A stretch of 45,814 bases of DNA from an uncultured Acidimicrobiales bacterium. Lineage in GTDB: Bacteria > Actinomycetota > Acidimicrobiia > Acidimicrobiales > SZUA-35. Numbering within the stretch: the first letter of the stretch is position 1; the number at the start of each line of letters is the position of its first letter. This document shows, in pieces, positions 1 to 7,301 of this stretch. The notes below the pieces were generated by a model. It saw only the letters and a program-made list of their open reading frames with translations. It searched no databases and had not been told where the DNA came from. The translations under genes and the position numbers were made by a program. The stretch lies in contig CALEWY010000020.1 of assembly GCA_937925335.1 (NCBI GenBank), positions 1 through 45,814 on the forward strand, written 5' to 3'.

Positions 1-99
1 CCGCCGTTCGCTGCGCTGTGATGATGTAGTGGTTGTCTTCCCGGCTCGGTGTGACTCGTCGCTCCGCTGGTTTCGTGCCTTTAGTGAGATCCGTCCACC

Positions 100-237
100 G
101 ATGCCGGGAAGCCGACTGTTGGCATGCATCGTCGCGACGAACGTGACCTGATAGGAGCTTGGACTAGAAGCCCCGTCACAGTGCTGTCCGGGTTTCGATG
201 ATGCCGGCCAACCCTTCCACCTACGAAAGGTTTGGCC
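100..237 (+). ncRNA. possible IS110 bridge-RNA region (5' non-coding end)
   Basis: IS110 transposases are guided by a structured RNA encoded in the non-coding end of the element, upstream of the gene in the IS110 group. Stems visible here are ATGCC (101-105) with GGCAT (121-125), a palindrome at 131-138, and a hairpin at 154-174 (GGAGCTT pairing with AAGCCCC, one mismatch). Target- and donor-recognising loops cannot be assigned without other copies. The call rests on position and family knowledge, with only weak structural support. Confidence 0.3.
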
Positions 238-1305
238 ATGACCACTTTGACAGAACAAGCGCCGGGTTTGGTGACCGTTGGGGTTGACACTCACAACGAC
301 TTCCATGTGGCTGTCGTCATCGACTCCCTCGGTCGCATGCTCGACTCGAAACGCTTCGATGCGAACAGCGACGGATACCGATGTCTCCATCAATGGGCAT
401 CGACGTTCGGAACACTCGACAAGGTCGGGATCGAAGGAACCGGCTCGTGGGGTGTTGGCCTGTCTCGGCATCTCAACAATCAAGGCGTCGATTGTGTTGA
501 GGTGTCGCGTCCAAACCGGCAACACCGCCGCCGGTACGGCAAATCTGACCACGCCGACGCTCACGCAGCAGCGAAAGCTGTCCAGTCAGGCGAAGCAAGC
601 AACACTCCAAGAAATCAGACTGGGCCGGTTGAAGGTTTGCGTGTGAACCGGGTTGCGCACCGCTCAGCGGTGAAAGCGCGAACTCAGGCGATGAACCAGC
701 TCCGGGCGTTGATCGTTAGTGCCTCTGATGATCTACGCGAACGTCTTGATGGTTTGACCATGGTTCAGATCACGAAGACTGCGGCCCGGTTCCGCTCGTC
801 GGGATCTCTTGATGAGCGAGAGATCACGAAACAAGCAATGCGTTCACTTGCCCGTCGGATCGTGTTTCTGAACAATGAGATCGCAGACCTCGAGGCGGTC
901 CGAAGCCGGTTGGTGAAGAAAGCGGCGCCACCAGCATTGCTGGAGGAGTTCGGGATCGGGCCGGGCAATGCCTCTGATTTGTTGATCACGTTCGGGTCGA
1001 ACCCTGGCCGGATCGGGACTGATTCCGCGTTCGCTGCGTTGTGTGGTGTGTCAGCGGTTGACGCGTCGAGCGGGCGTCAACAACGACATCGGTTGAATCG
1101 TGGTGGTGACCGCCAAGCCAACAGTGCGCTTTGGCGGATCGTGCTGGTTCGCATGGCAAGCCATCAACCAACACAGTCCTACATCGCCGAACGAATGTCT
1201 CAAGGAAAGACCAAACGAGAAGCGATGCGAAGTCTGAAACGCTACGTCGCTCGCCGAATCTGGAAGATCCTGAGCGACCACCAATCAACGATTGACAACC
1301 CATAG
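238..1305 (+). CDS. IS110-family transposase (DEDD recombinase)
   Basis: This is the 355-residue recombinase that excises and inserts the IS. The N-terminal RuvC-like domain keeps all four acidic residues: D17 in GVDTH, E66 in IEGTGSWG, and D104 and D107 in KSDHADA. The C-terminal Transposase_20 domain has the Ser-Ser-Gly stretch followed by HRLNRGGDRQAN, where the catalytic serine of this family lies. The ATG at 238 is preferred over an in-frame TTG at 232 because GAAAGG (225-230) sits 7 nt upstream of it as a ribosome-binding site. No frameshift or stop is present, so the element could be active. The tail carries the basic helix usual for the family. Confidence 0.93.
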   Translation: MTTLTEQAPGLVTVGVDTHNDFHVAVVIDSLGRMLDSKRFDANSDGYRCLHQWASTFGTLDKVGIEGTGSWGVGLSRHLNNQGVDCVEVSRPNRQHRRRYGKSDHADAHAAAKAVQSGEASNTPRNQTGPVEGLRVNRVAHRSAVKARTQAMNQLRALIVSASDDLRERLDGLTMVQITKTAARFRSSGSLDEREITKQAMRSLARRIVFLNNEIADLEAVRSRLVKKAAPPALLEEFGIGPGNASDLLITFGSNPGRIGTDSAFAALCGVSAVDASSGRQQRHRLNRGGDRQANSALWRIVLVRMASHQPTQSYIAERMSQGKTKREAMRSLKRYVARRIWKILSDHQSTIDNP

Positions 1306-1321
1306 GAGCATCTCACTTACC

Positions 1322-1347
1322 GAGTTGTTCGCTGACGCTCACAACTC
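1322..1347 (+). terminator. hairpin after the IS110 transposase gene
   Basis: GAGTTGT (1322-1328) and ACAACTC (1341-1347) form a perfect 7-bp stem with a 12-nt loop, 16 nt after the transposase stop codon. There is no T-run, so it may be a subterminal structure of the IS right end rather than a true terminator. Confidence 0.35.
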
Positions 1348-1373
1348 CCACCTGCCTCAGTCACCGAGCGCGT

Positions 1374-1462
1374 CACCCACGCCAGCCCGGCCTCCGTGGC
1401 CATGAACGGCCCCCGGAGGGAATCACCGCGACGCTCCGTGCAACGGCCCCCGGAGGGAATCA
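1374..1462 (-). repeat. two-unit copy of dispersed repeat R1
   Basis: The core AACGGCCCCCGGAGGGAATC occurs at 1405 and again at 1442, preceded by the longer spacer type that contains CCTCCGTGGCC. Read on the minus strand, the order and sequence match the six-unit array at 26331-26610. The 37-bp spacing (36 in the array) and several substitutions show that this copy has diverged. Confidence 0.8.
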
Positions 1463-1468
1463 CAGCGA

Positions 1469-1474
1469 TAGTGT
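1469..1474 (+). promoter_or_regulatory. -10 element TAGTGT of the TetR gene
   Basis: TAGTGT lies 6 nt before the GTG at 1481, and no Shine-Dalgarno sequence is present. That places the predicted transcription start at or next to the start codon, implying a leaderless mRNA. Confidence 0.45.
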
Positions 1475-1480
1475 CGGACG

Positions 1481-2080
1481 GTGGCGCAGATCAGTACGAG
1501 GGATGTCATCCTCAGCGAGGCGCAGAGCTGTTTCGCCAACCAAGGTTTCGAAGGCACGTCGCTCAACGACATCGCGGCCGGCGTCGGGATTCGGCGACCG
1601 AGCCTGTTGCACTATTTTCCGTCGAAGGAAGCGATCTATCGCCAGGTGCTCGATGTCGCTCTCACGGATTGGGGGCTCCGGATCGACGAGGCTCGGTCGG
1701 AGAGCCTTGCCGGATGGGAGCTGGTCGACAAGGTGCTCGAGGTTTCGTTCGACTTCTTTCGGCTGAACCCCGAAGTTGTGCGGATCGTCCGCCGAGAGGC
1801 GTTGACCGACCGTGAGCACCTCGGGTTCAACCTCGGATCAGCGCTCCGTCCGTTCTTTCTTCGCTCGGTTGCATTCTTCGAACGAGAGATGGATGCCGGG
1901 ACGTTCAAGCAACACGACGCAGAGCAGCTGGTCATCACCGGCTACGGCGCACTGCTCACGTATTTCTCCGACGATGTGATGCTCAACGGCCTGCTGGATC
2001 GTGATCCGTTCAGTGTTGAGGCCCTCGATGCGCGGTTCGAGCACATGAAGGCCTTCATGCGATCGGCGCTCATGCCATAG
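1481..2080 (+). CDS. TetR/AcrR family transcriptional regulator
   Basis: A 199-residue one-component repressor-type regulator. The N-terminal helix-turn-helix is typical: residues about 7-50 read DVILSEAQSCFANQGFEGTS, then LNDIAAGVGIRRPSLLHYFPSKEAIY with the conserved tyrosine-phenylalanine-lysine end of the recognition helix. The C-terminal ligand-binding half is all-helical and not assignable to a ligand. The start is a GTG with no ribosome-binding site. The acyl-CoA synthetase genes begin 10 nt downstream in the same direction, so it probably belongs to the same transcript and may control acyl-CoA synthetase expression in response to an acid or acyl-CoA. That role is inferred from position only. 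Confidence 0.9.
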   Translation: MAQISTRDVILSEAQSCFANQGFEGTSLNDIAAGVGIRRPSLLHYFPSKEAIYRQVLDVALTDWGLRIDEARSESLAGWELVDKVLEVSFDFFRLNPEVVRIVRREALTDREHLGFNLGSALRPFFLRSVAFFEREMDAGTFKQHDAEQLVITGYGALLTYFSDDVMLNGLLDRDPFSVEALDARFEHMKAFMRSALMP

Positions 2081-2090
2081 GCTCGCCGCC

Positions 2091-2807
2091 GTGCAAGCCA
2101 CCTCACCAGACCCGACCGATTCAGAGACGGCCCTCGAGCCGACCTCGACGCTCTCCGAGCAGGCGTCCAAGGAACTCCTCGCACCCTTTGGTGTTCCGTT
2201 TTTGCCGGAACGAGATGTCACCGATGCTGACGCCGCTGTTTCGGCTGGTGACGAGATGGGATACCCCGTCGTCGCCAAGCTCAACGGCGATGCCATCGCC
2301 CACAAGACCGAACGTGGTCTGGTCAAGCTCAACATCACCGATTCGGAGTCTCTGCGAGCCGCAGCCACCGAACTTCTCGCAGCGGCCACACCCGATGACG
2401 GCGATGTCTCCGTGCTGATCGCACCGATGGTGAAGTCGAACCGTGAGTTCATCTGTGGCATGTCGACCGACCCGCAATTCGGGCCAACGATCCTCGTCGG
2501 GATCGGCGGCATCTTGGCCGAGGCGATCGCCGACGTATCCATCCGCCTTGCACCGCTCAGCAGCTCCGATGCTCATGAGATGTTGGGCGAGCTGCAGATG
2601 TCTGATCTCTTGAACGAGTTTCGAGGTGAACCTGCGGTCGATCGAGACGCGATGGCATCCCTGCTCGTCGCTCTGTCGGCCGCAGCTGATGCCAACGGCG
2701 AGATCCGATCGATCGACCTCAACCCCGTCCTCATCGTGGATGGGAAGCCGGTCTCGGTCGATGCGCTTGTTGAAGTGGCCGACTCGACCGATGGGGGCGC
2801 AGCCTGA
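2091..2807 (+). CDS. ADP-forming acyl-CoA synthetase, ATP-grasp (beta) subunit
   Basis: This 238-residue protein is an ATP-grasp_5 domain, the nucleotide-binding half of an acid-CoA ligase (ADP-forming). Recognisable blocks are YPVVAKLNGDAIAHKTERG (ATP-binding Lys and the His-Lys loop), the FGPTILVGIGG segment, and the C-terminal IRSIDLNPVLI metal-binding strand. Family enzymes interconvert acyl-CoA, ADP and phosphate with acid, ATP and CoA through phospho-enzyme intermediates. The gene starts with GTG 10 nt after tetR, and its stop overlaps the start of the alpha subunit by one base (TGATG), implying translational coupling. The substrate acid is unknown. Residues 1-20 are variable and probably disordered. 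Confidence 0.88.
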   Translation: MQATSPDPTDSETALEPTSTLSEQASKELLAPFGVPFLPERDVTDADAAVSAGDEMGYPVVAKLNGDAIAHKTERGLVKLNITDSESLRAAATELLAAATPDDGDVSVLIAPMVKSNREFICGMSTDPQFGPTILVGIGGILAEAIADVSIRLAPLSSSDAHEMLGELQMSDLLNEFRGEPAVDRDAMASLLVALSAAADANGEIRSIDLNPVLIVDGKPVSVDALVEVADSTDGGAA

Positions 2808-4285
2808 TGCCAACCTCACCTGCTGACCATCCCGAACTGTTCGACGCATTGTTCAACCCACGCGGCATCGTCGTCGCTGGCGCCTCAACACATCCTGGCA
2901 AGTTCGGGTTTGTGAGCCTGCACAACGTTCTTGCATCCGGCTATCAGGGCAAGGTCTTTGCGACGAACCGTGACGGTGCCGAGGTACTCGGCATCCAGTC
3001 CGTGGCGTCGATCGATGAGCTGCCTGAGGGCGAGATTGACCTCGTGTTCGTCTGCACACCGGCCGCGGCCAACATCGAACTGCTCAAGGCGTGTGGCCGG
3101 AAGGGCATCAAGGCCGCGTTCTTGACCTCAGCCGGTTACGGCGAAGCCGGCGAGGAAGGCATCCGGGCGCAGGAAGAGCTGATCGCCGTCGCCGACGAAC
3201 TCGGCATCTTGCTCGCCGGCCCGAACGGCCAGGGTGTCGTGTCGACGCCCGCCAACCTCTGCGCACAGATCGTCGCTCCGTTCCCACCGAAGGGCAAGAT
3301 CGGCGTGGCGAGCCAGTCCGGCAACTTCGTGTCGTCGTTCTTGAACTGGTCACGCCAGACCGGCGTTGGCATCAGTCGAGCCGTGAGTGCTGGCAACGCC
3401 GCTGCGGTGACGGTGCCGGACTATCTCGAGTACTACGCAGGCGACGAGAACACCGCCGTTGGCCTGGCCTACGTGGAAGGCATCCAAGACGGACGCAACT
3501 TCTATGACCGCATGCGAGAGATCACTCCCCGAAAGCCGATGGTTGTGGTGAAGGGCGGCGCAACCGCCGGCGGAGCCCGTGCCGCTGCGAGCCACACCGG
3601 AAGCCTCGCGTCGGACGACCGAGTCTTCGACGGTGCAATGCGCCAAGCAGGTGTTGTTCGAGCCGACACGGTCGAATCGGCATTCGAGATCGCCGCATCG
3701 TTCGCGACACAGCCGCTGCCGACCGGCAACAAGGTGATCGTGATGACCACCGCCGGCGGTTGGGGAGTGGTGACCGCCGACGCGATCACCTCGAGTGAGC
3801 TCGAATTGATGAGCTTGCCGCCCGATCTCGAAGCTGCCGTCAACGAGAAGTTGCCGCCGCGCTGGAGCCGGAACAACCCCGTTGACCTTGCCGGCGGCGA
3901 AACGCGAGACACGATCCCTGAAGTGCTCGAGATGATCGCCAGCCACGAGGAGGTCGACGCCGTCGTCTACCTGGGGCTCGGCATCCAGTCGAACCAGGCG
4001 CGAATGATGCGTGAGGGCAGCTTCTACCCGGACCACGGTCTGGAGCGGATCGTCGCCTACCACGAGCGGCAGGACGAACGGTTCGCACAAGCGGCTGCAG
4101 AGATCTCGGCCGCGACTGGCAAGCCGATCATGACCGCCACCGAGTTGGCCACCGCCGATCCGGACAACGCTGGCCCTGCGGCCGTGCGGGCCAGCGGCCG
4201 ACTCTGCTACGGGTCGTCGAACCGAGCGGTGACGGCCCTCGAAGCCATGTGGCGCTATCGCCGCTTCCTCGAGCGCCAAAGCTGA
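2807..4285 (+). CDS. ADP-forming acyl-CoA synthetase, CoA-binding (alpha) subunit
   Basis: The 492-residue partner of the preceding gene. It begins with a CoA-binding Rossmann domain (GIVVAGASTHPGKFG, residues about 18-35) and continues with succinyl-CoA-ligase-like domains (SQSGNF near residue 169). The phospho-acceptor histidine is His263 in AAASHTGSLA, as in archaeal ADP-forming acetyl-CoA synthetases. The C-terminal part, from about residue 310, carries the ligase-CoA segment with TAGGWGVVTADA. Separate alpha and beta genes, in beta-alpha order, replace the single fused polypeptide found in many actinobacteria. It likely acts in the cytoplasm in acid activation or in energy-conserving acyl-CoA hydrolysis. 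Confidence 0.9.
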   Translation: MPTSPADHPELFDALFNPRGIVVAGASTHPGKFGFVSLHNVLASGYQGKVFATNRDGAEVLGIQSVASIDELPEGEIDLVFVCTPAAANIELLKACGRKGIKAAFLTSAGYGEAGEEGIRAQEELIAVADELGILLAGPNGQGVVSTPANLCAQIVAPFPPKGKIGVASQSGNFVSSFLNWSRQTGVGISRAVSAGNAAAVTVPDYLEYYAGDENTAVGLAYVEGIQDGRNFYDRMREITPRKPMVVVKGGATAGGARAAASHTGSLASDDRVFDGAMRQAGVVRADTVESAFEIAASFATQPLPTGNKVIVMTTAGGWGVVTADAITSSELELMSLPPDLEAAVNEKLPPRWSRNNPVDLAGGETRDTIPEVLEMIASHEEVDAVVYLGLGIQSNQARMMREGSFYPDHGLERIVAYHERQDERFAQAAAEISAATGKPIMTATELATADPDNAGPAAVRASGRLCYGSSNRAVTALEAMWRYRRFLERQS

Positions 4286-4287
4286 GG

Positions 4288-4352
4288 ATCAGAACTGAGC
4301 ATGAGAACTGGGCATCAGAACTGGGCGCCAGAACTGAGCGCCGAAACTGAGC
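4288..4352 (+). repeat. 13-bp tandem repeat, five units
   Basis: Five consecutive 13-mers of the form RTCAGAACTGRGC run from 4288 to 4352 directly after the acyl-CoA synthetase stop codon. Units differ by one to three bases. The array is not part of any open reading frame that looks coding. Confidence 0.85.
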
Positions 4353-4390
4353 ATTGCGGCGAACGAGACTGGCCAGATGCCGCTCGGTAG

Positions 4391-4417
4391 GGGCGTCAAC
4401 GCACTAGGTTGACGCCC
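4391..4417 (+). promoter_or_regulatory. inverted repeat overlapping the dacB promoter
   Basis: GGGCGTCAA (4391-4399) and TTGACGCCC (4409-4417) form a perfect 9-bp inverted repeat with a 9-nt centre, ending two bases before the dacB ATG. The -10 hexamer TAGGTT (4405-4410) lies inside it, at a 9-nt distance from the ATG. The arrangement suits a repressor operator on a leaderless promoter. It could also be a hairpin terminating the upstream transcript, but no T-run follows. Confidence 0.55.
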
Positions 4418-4419
4418 TC

Positions 4420-5874
4420 ATGGGCACGACGAAATTCCTCCGACGATGGCTGCCGCTCGTCATCCTTGTCGTCGTCGCGATCGCTGCGTGGCAAACCGCC
4501 CGTCTGAGCGACACCGACACCGTCGCTGATACCGAGATCGACTACGTATCCGACATCGTCACCCCCGTGCTTTCGGCCCGCCGGATCCCCGAAACGCTGC
4601 GGGCGCCCGTCGTCGATTCCAATCTTGTGCCAACCGTCGACGATGTCGTCGCGGGATCCGCTGGGTTCGTGAGTTGTGTGACCGTCGAGGCCGACGATCG
4701 CGTCATTCAAGAAGTCGATGCGATGGTGCCGCTGGTCCCGGCTTCGAATCAGAAGTTGTTGTCCACCTATGCGGCACTGCTCCAATTCGGCCCCGACTAC
4801 CGCTTCACCACGACTGTTCGGGCCGACGGCGTGATCACCGACGGTGTCCTCGACGGCGACCTCTACTTCGTCGGTGGTGGCGACCCGTTCTTGTCGACCG
4901 ATTCATGGCGCAGTCAATACGAGGAGACCTCCGGGCGCTACCACACCCGCCTCGAGGATCTCGCCGACGCTGTGGTCGCCGCAGGGATCACCGAAGTCAG
5001 CGGCTCTCTGTTTGGCGACGAGTCCCTGTTTGACGACGTTCGAGTGGGCCCGTGGGCTCAGCGGTTGATCGACCAGCGCCAATCCGGCCCCCTGTCGGCG
5101 CTCACCGTCAACGAAGGCCACCTGAACTGGCCCGAGGTCTTCACCAGTTCGAGCAACCGGAGCCAAACCGACAACCCGCCGCTGCATGCCGCCCAGGTTT
5201 TGTCGAGCCTGTTGTCTGACCGTGGCGTGTCGATCGGGGGAGTAGAGGCCGGCGTTGCGCCGCTCACGTCCGTCCCGGTCGCCGAGGTCGTTTCGCCTGC
5301 GCTCGTCGAAGTGATCACCCACGTCAACTCCTACAGCAACAACTACGGCGCCGAGATACTCGTGAAACACCTCGGCATCGCGAACGCCGGTGTTGGCTCA
5401 ACCGAAGCGGGTGCGGCCGCCATCGCCGAGATCCTCGCTCGCCAGGGCATCGACATGACCGGAGCGGTGATCGATGACGGCTCCGGCCTCGCCGAGACCA
5501 ATCGTGTGACCTGCCGGCTCTTGAGCGACCTGCTCGATCACGCTGGCCCCGAGTCCGCGTTTGCTCAGACGCTGAGCATCGGCGGAGAACGCGGCAGCTT
5601 GTTCCGTCGCCACGAAGGCACACCCGCCGACGGCAACGTGTTCGCCAAGACCGGAACCCTCAACGGTGTGACGGCGTTGTCCGGATTCGTCGAGTCGCCG
5701 ACCGAGGAAGGCTCGTGGATCACCTTCACGTACATCGCCAACGGCGAGTTCGCCGGCATCAACGAAGAACTCAAGGCGATTCAAGAACCCTTTGTCGAAG
5801 ACCTCGCGGACTATCCCGAGGGTCCGACGATCGATGATCTCGACCCGTCACCGGCGGCCCTGAGCGGGCCATGA
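4420..5874 (+). CDS. dacB: D-alanyl-D-alanine carboxypeptidase/endopeptidase, PBP4 (S13) family
   Basis: A 484-residue penicillin-binding protein that trims peptidoglycan stem peptides outside the membrane. An uncleaved-looking hydrophobic segment at residues 10-26 anchors or exports it. The serine-peptidase triad motifs are complete: S109-N-Q-K112 (SxxK), S306-N-N308 (SxN) and K410-T-G412 (KTG). The large insert between SxxK and SxN, which includes the GDLYFVGGGDP strand, is diagnostic of the S13/PBP4 family. The ATG at 4420 follows TAGGTT by 9 nt and has no ribosome-binding site, so the transcript is probably leaderless. The next gene begins 7 nt downstream. Confidence 0.93.
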   Translation: MGTTKFLRRWLPLVILVVVAIAAWQTARLSDTDTVADTEIDYVSDIVTPVLSARRIPETLRAPVVDSNLVPTVDDVVAGSAGFVSCVTVEADDRVIQEVDAMVPLVPASNQKLLSTYAALLQFGPDYRFTTTVRADGVITDGVLDGDLYFVGGGDPFLSTDSWRSQYEETSGRYHTRLEDLADAVVAAGITEVSGSLFGDESLFDDVRVGPWAQRLIDQRQSGPLSALTVNEGHLNWPEVFTSSSNRSQTDNPPLHAAQVLSSLLSDRGVSIGGVEAGVAPLTSVPVAEVVSPALVEVITHVNSYSNNYGAEILVKHLGIANAGVGSTEAGAAAIAEILARQGIDMTGAVIDDGSGLAETNRVTCRLLSDLLDHAGPESAFAQTLSIGGERGSLFRRHEGTPADGNVFAKTGTLNGVTALSGFVESPTEEGSWITFTYIANGEFAGINEELKAIQEPFVEDLADYPEGPTIDDLDPSPAALSGP

Positions 5875-5881
5875 TGTCGGC

Positions 5882-6709
5882 GTGACCTCAGACCAGGGCC
5901 CTGATCCCGACCTCCACCCTGACGAGCCTGGCGCCGAGGCCGGAACACCAAACGAGGCCAACCCAGACGCCACTCCAAACGAGGCCAACCCAGACGCCAC
6001 TCCCAACGAGGTCAGCCCAGACGACGCTGGTCCAGCTGAGACCGATGCGCCTCGGGACTCGATGCAGCAGGGGCCGACCGAAGTGATGCCGATGTTCCCG
6101 CTGGGTTCGGTGTTGTTCCCGTCGATGATGCTTCCGCTTCACGTGTTCGAGGAGCGATACCGAGCGCTGGCCGCCGACGTCACCTCGGAGTTCTCCTCTG
6201 GTGAGTTCGGCGTCGCGTTGATCGAGCGGGGGAGCGAAGTCGGAGGCGGCGACGTTCGATCGATGATCGCAACCGTCGCCAAGGTGATCGAGTTCGAAGA
6301 ATTCGGTGACGGCCGTTGGGGCATGGTGTGTGTTGGAACCAGGCGAGTTCGAGTCGCCGCCTGGCTGCCCGACGATCCCTATCCCGTCGCCCTCGTCGAG
6401 CCGGTCGAGGATGGCCCACCGACCGATCAGACCGAAGCGCTCCTCCAACGAGTGACGGAAAAGTTCTTGTCGTGCTGGAATCTGGCCTCGCAACTCGGCG
6501 ATCCGCTCGGTGATCCACCAGAGCTGAGCGACGAACCATCGTTGGCTTCACTGCAGATCGCTGGGCTCGCACCGATCTCCTCATTCGACCAGTACGACAT
6601 GCTTGCGGCGACCGATCCAGACGTTCGGTTGACCCTCCTCGACGGCGCCCTCGACGGTGCGGCAGAGGTTCTGCAATTTCATCTTGATGGACCCTCTGAA
6701 CAGGGCTGA
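5882..6709 (+). CDS. Lon N-terminal (substrate-binding) domain protein
   Basis: A 275-residue protein consisting of a disordered acidic leader and one Lon-N (LON substrate-binding) domain with no ATPase or protease domain. The domain begins near residue 63 with PMFPLGSVLFPSMMLPLHVFE, the hallmark first strand and loop. Stand-alone Lon-N proteins are widespread and their function is poorly defined. The leader holds a 9-residue repeat (TPNEANPDA type) encoded by three 27-bp tandem units at 5945-6025. The GTG at 5882 is the first start after dacB. An internal start nearer the domain is possible, but the repeat stays in frame. Confidence 0.82.
   Translation: MTSDQGPDPDLHPDEPGAEAGTPNEANPDATPNEANPDATPNEVSPDDAGPAETDAPRDSMQQGPTEVMPMFPLGSVLFPSMMLPLHVFEERYRALAADVTSEFSSGEFGVALIERGSEVGGGDVRSMIATVAKVIEFEEFGDGRWGMVCVGTRRVRVAAWLPDDPYPVALVEPVEDGPPTDQTEALLQRVTEKFLSCWNLASQLGDPLGDPPELSDEPSLASLQIAGLAPISSFDQYDMLAATDPDVRLTLLDGALDGAAEVLQFHLDGPSEQG
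5945..6025 (+). repeat. 27-bp in-frame tandem repeat, three units
   Basis: The units are 5945-5971, 5972-5998 and 5999-6025. The first two differ by one base and the third has diverged. They encode three copies of a nine-residue Asn/Pro/Glu-rich unit in the linker of the Lon-N-domain protein. Confidence 0.85.
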
Positions 6710-6730
6710 GCGCGAGCGTCGTCTGGCGCC

Positions 6731-6736
6731 TACACT
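6731..6736 (+). promoter_or_regulatory. -10 element TACACT of the small membrane-protein operon
   Basis: TACACT lies 11 nt before the GTG at 6748 with no convincing ribosome-binding site between them. It probably starts the transcript that runs through the three small genes and possibly into the tRNA-modification genes. Confidence 0.4.
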
Positions 6737-6747
6737 CGCACCGTCCC

Positions 6748-7095
6748 GTGGAGCAGATGAAGAGAGAGACTGTGGCGAATTCAACCCCGATGGAGGGTGC
6801 GCAAGAACTCCAGAAGATGCTGGTGTCTTACGCAAAGCAAGAAACCCTCGACCCGCTGAAGGCGCTTGGTAAATACCTCGCCATTGGTTTGGCTGGTTCG
6901 TTCTCAATGTTCCTCGGTGTGCTTTTCCTTGCACTCGGCGTTCTTCGTCTCGTGCAGTCAGAGGGCGGCGACAACGTCGACGGTGGAAGCTTCTCCTCCA
7001 CCTACCCCTACCTGGCGGCCCTGCTCTTCCTGATCCTCATGATCGTCGTCGTGATCAGCCTGTTCTCCCGAGCCAAGAAGCGAGTGATGTCATGA
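6748..7095 (+). CDS. small two-helix membrane protein, phage-holin/YqjE-like
   Basis: A 115-residue protein with an amphipathic N-terminal half (residues 10-40), two hydrophobic segments (about 42-66 and 85-107, the second reading YPYLAALLFLILMIVVVISLF) and a basic end. The architecture matches the Phage_holin_3_6/YqjE group of inner-membrane proteins, which is not lytic despite the name. The role is unknown. Its stop codon overlaps the next start by 4 nt (ATGA). The three small genes in a row resemble the arrangement of the enterobacterial yqjD-yqjE-yqjK cluster, an analogy from size and topology only. An ATG at 6757 is an alternative start. Confidence 0.6.
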   Translation: MEQMKRETVANSTPMEGAQELQKMLVSYAKQETLDPLKALGKYLAIGLAGSFSMFLGVLFLALGVLRLVQSEGGDNVDGGSFSSTYPYLAALLFLILMIVVVISLFSRAKKRVMS

Positions 7096-7301
7096 CTGAA
7101 ACCACCAAGATCGATCCGTCCGACATCGAGTCGAAGTTCCGTGACATTCAAGGACAGGTCGACACCGTTGCTGAAGACGGCAAGAAGAAGGCCGCCATCG
7201 GCGGTGGCGCTGTTGCGGTTGTGTTGCTCCTCTTGATCTACGTGCTCGGCCGTAACGCCGGCCGCAAGAAGAGCACCGTGCTGGAGATTCGCCGTCTCTG
7301 A
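7092..7301 (+). CDS. small single-helix membrane protein
   Basis: A 69-residue protein. Residues 1-35 are charged and predicted helical (IESKFRDIQGQVDTVAEDGKKK), followed by one transmembrane segment (AAIGGGAVAVVLLLLIYVLG) with Gly and Ala packing positions and a basic tail GRKKST. This layout resembles DUF3618/YqjD-like proteins, in which a soluble helix is tethered by a C-terminal membrane helix. It overlaps both neighbours (4 nt before, 1 nt after), so the three genes are surely co-translated. The specific function is not recognisable. Confidence 0.6.
   Translation: MTETTKIDPSDIESKFRDIQGQVDTVAEDGKKKAAIGGGAVAVVLLLLIYVLGRNAGRKKSTVLEIRRL

Larger units (their letters stand above)
1..1347 (+). 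mobile_element. IS110-family insertion sequence, ends not resolved
   Basis: The element has one intact transposase gene (238-1305), a long non-coding left part (1-237) and a short right part. IS110 elements lack classical terminal inverted repeats and leave no clear duplication, so the ends cannot be fixed by eye. Both flanks resemble the dispersed repeat seen at 26331-26610: CGCCGTTCGCT at 2-12 on the left, and a stretch at 1327-1345 followed by a repeat copy at 1374-1462 on the right. The element therefore seems to have inserted in or beside a copy of that repeat. The outer limits given are approximate. Confidence 0.6.

Noticed and set aside
6748..7095. Prophage remnant on the basis of a holin-like protein
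   Set aside because: No other phage gene is nearby. Phage_holin_3_6-type proteins are ordinary chromosomal membrane proteins.
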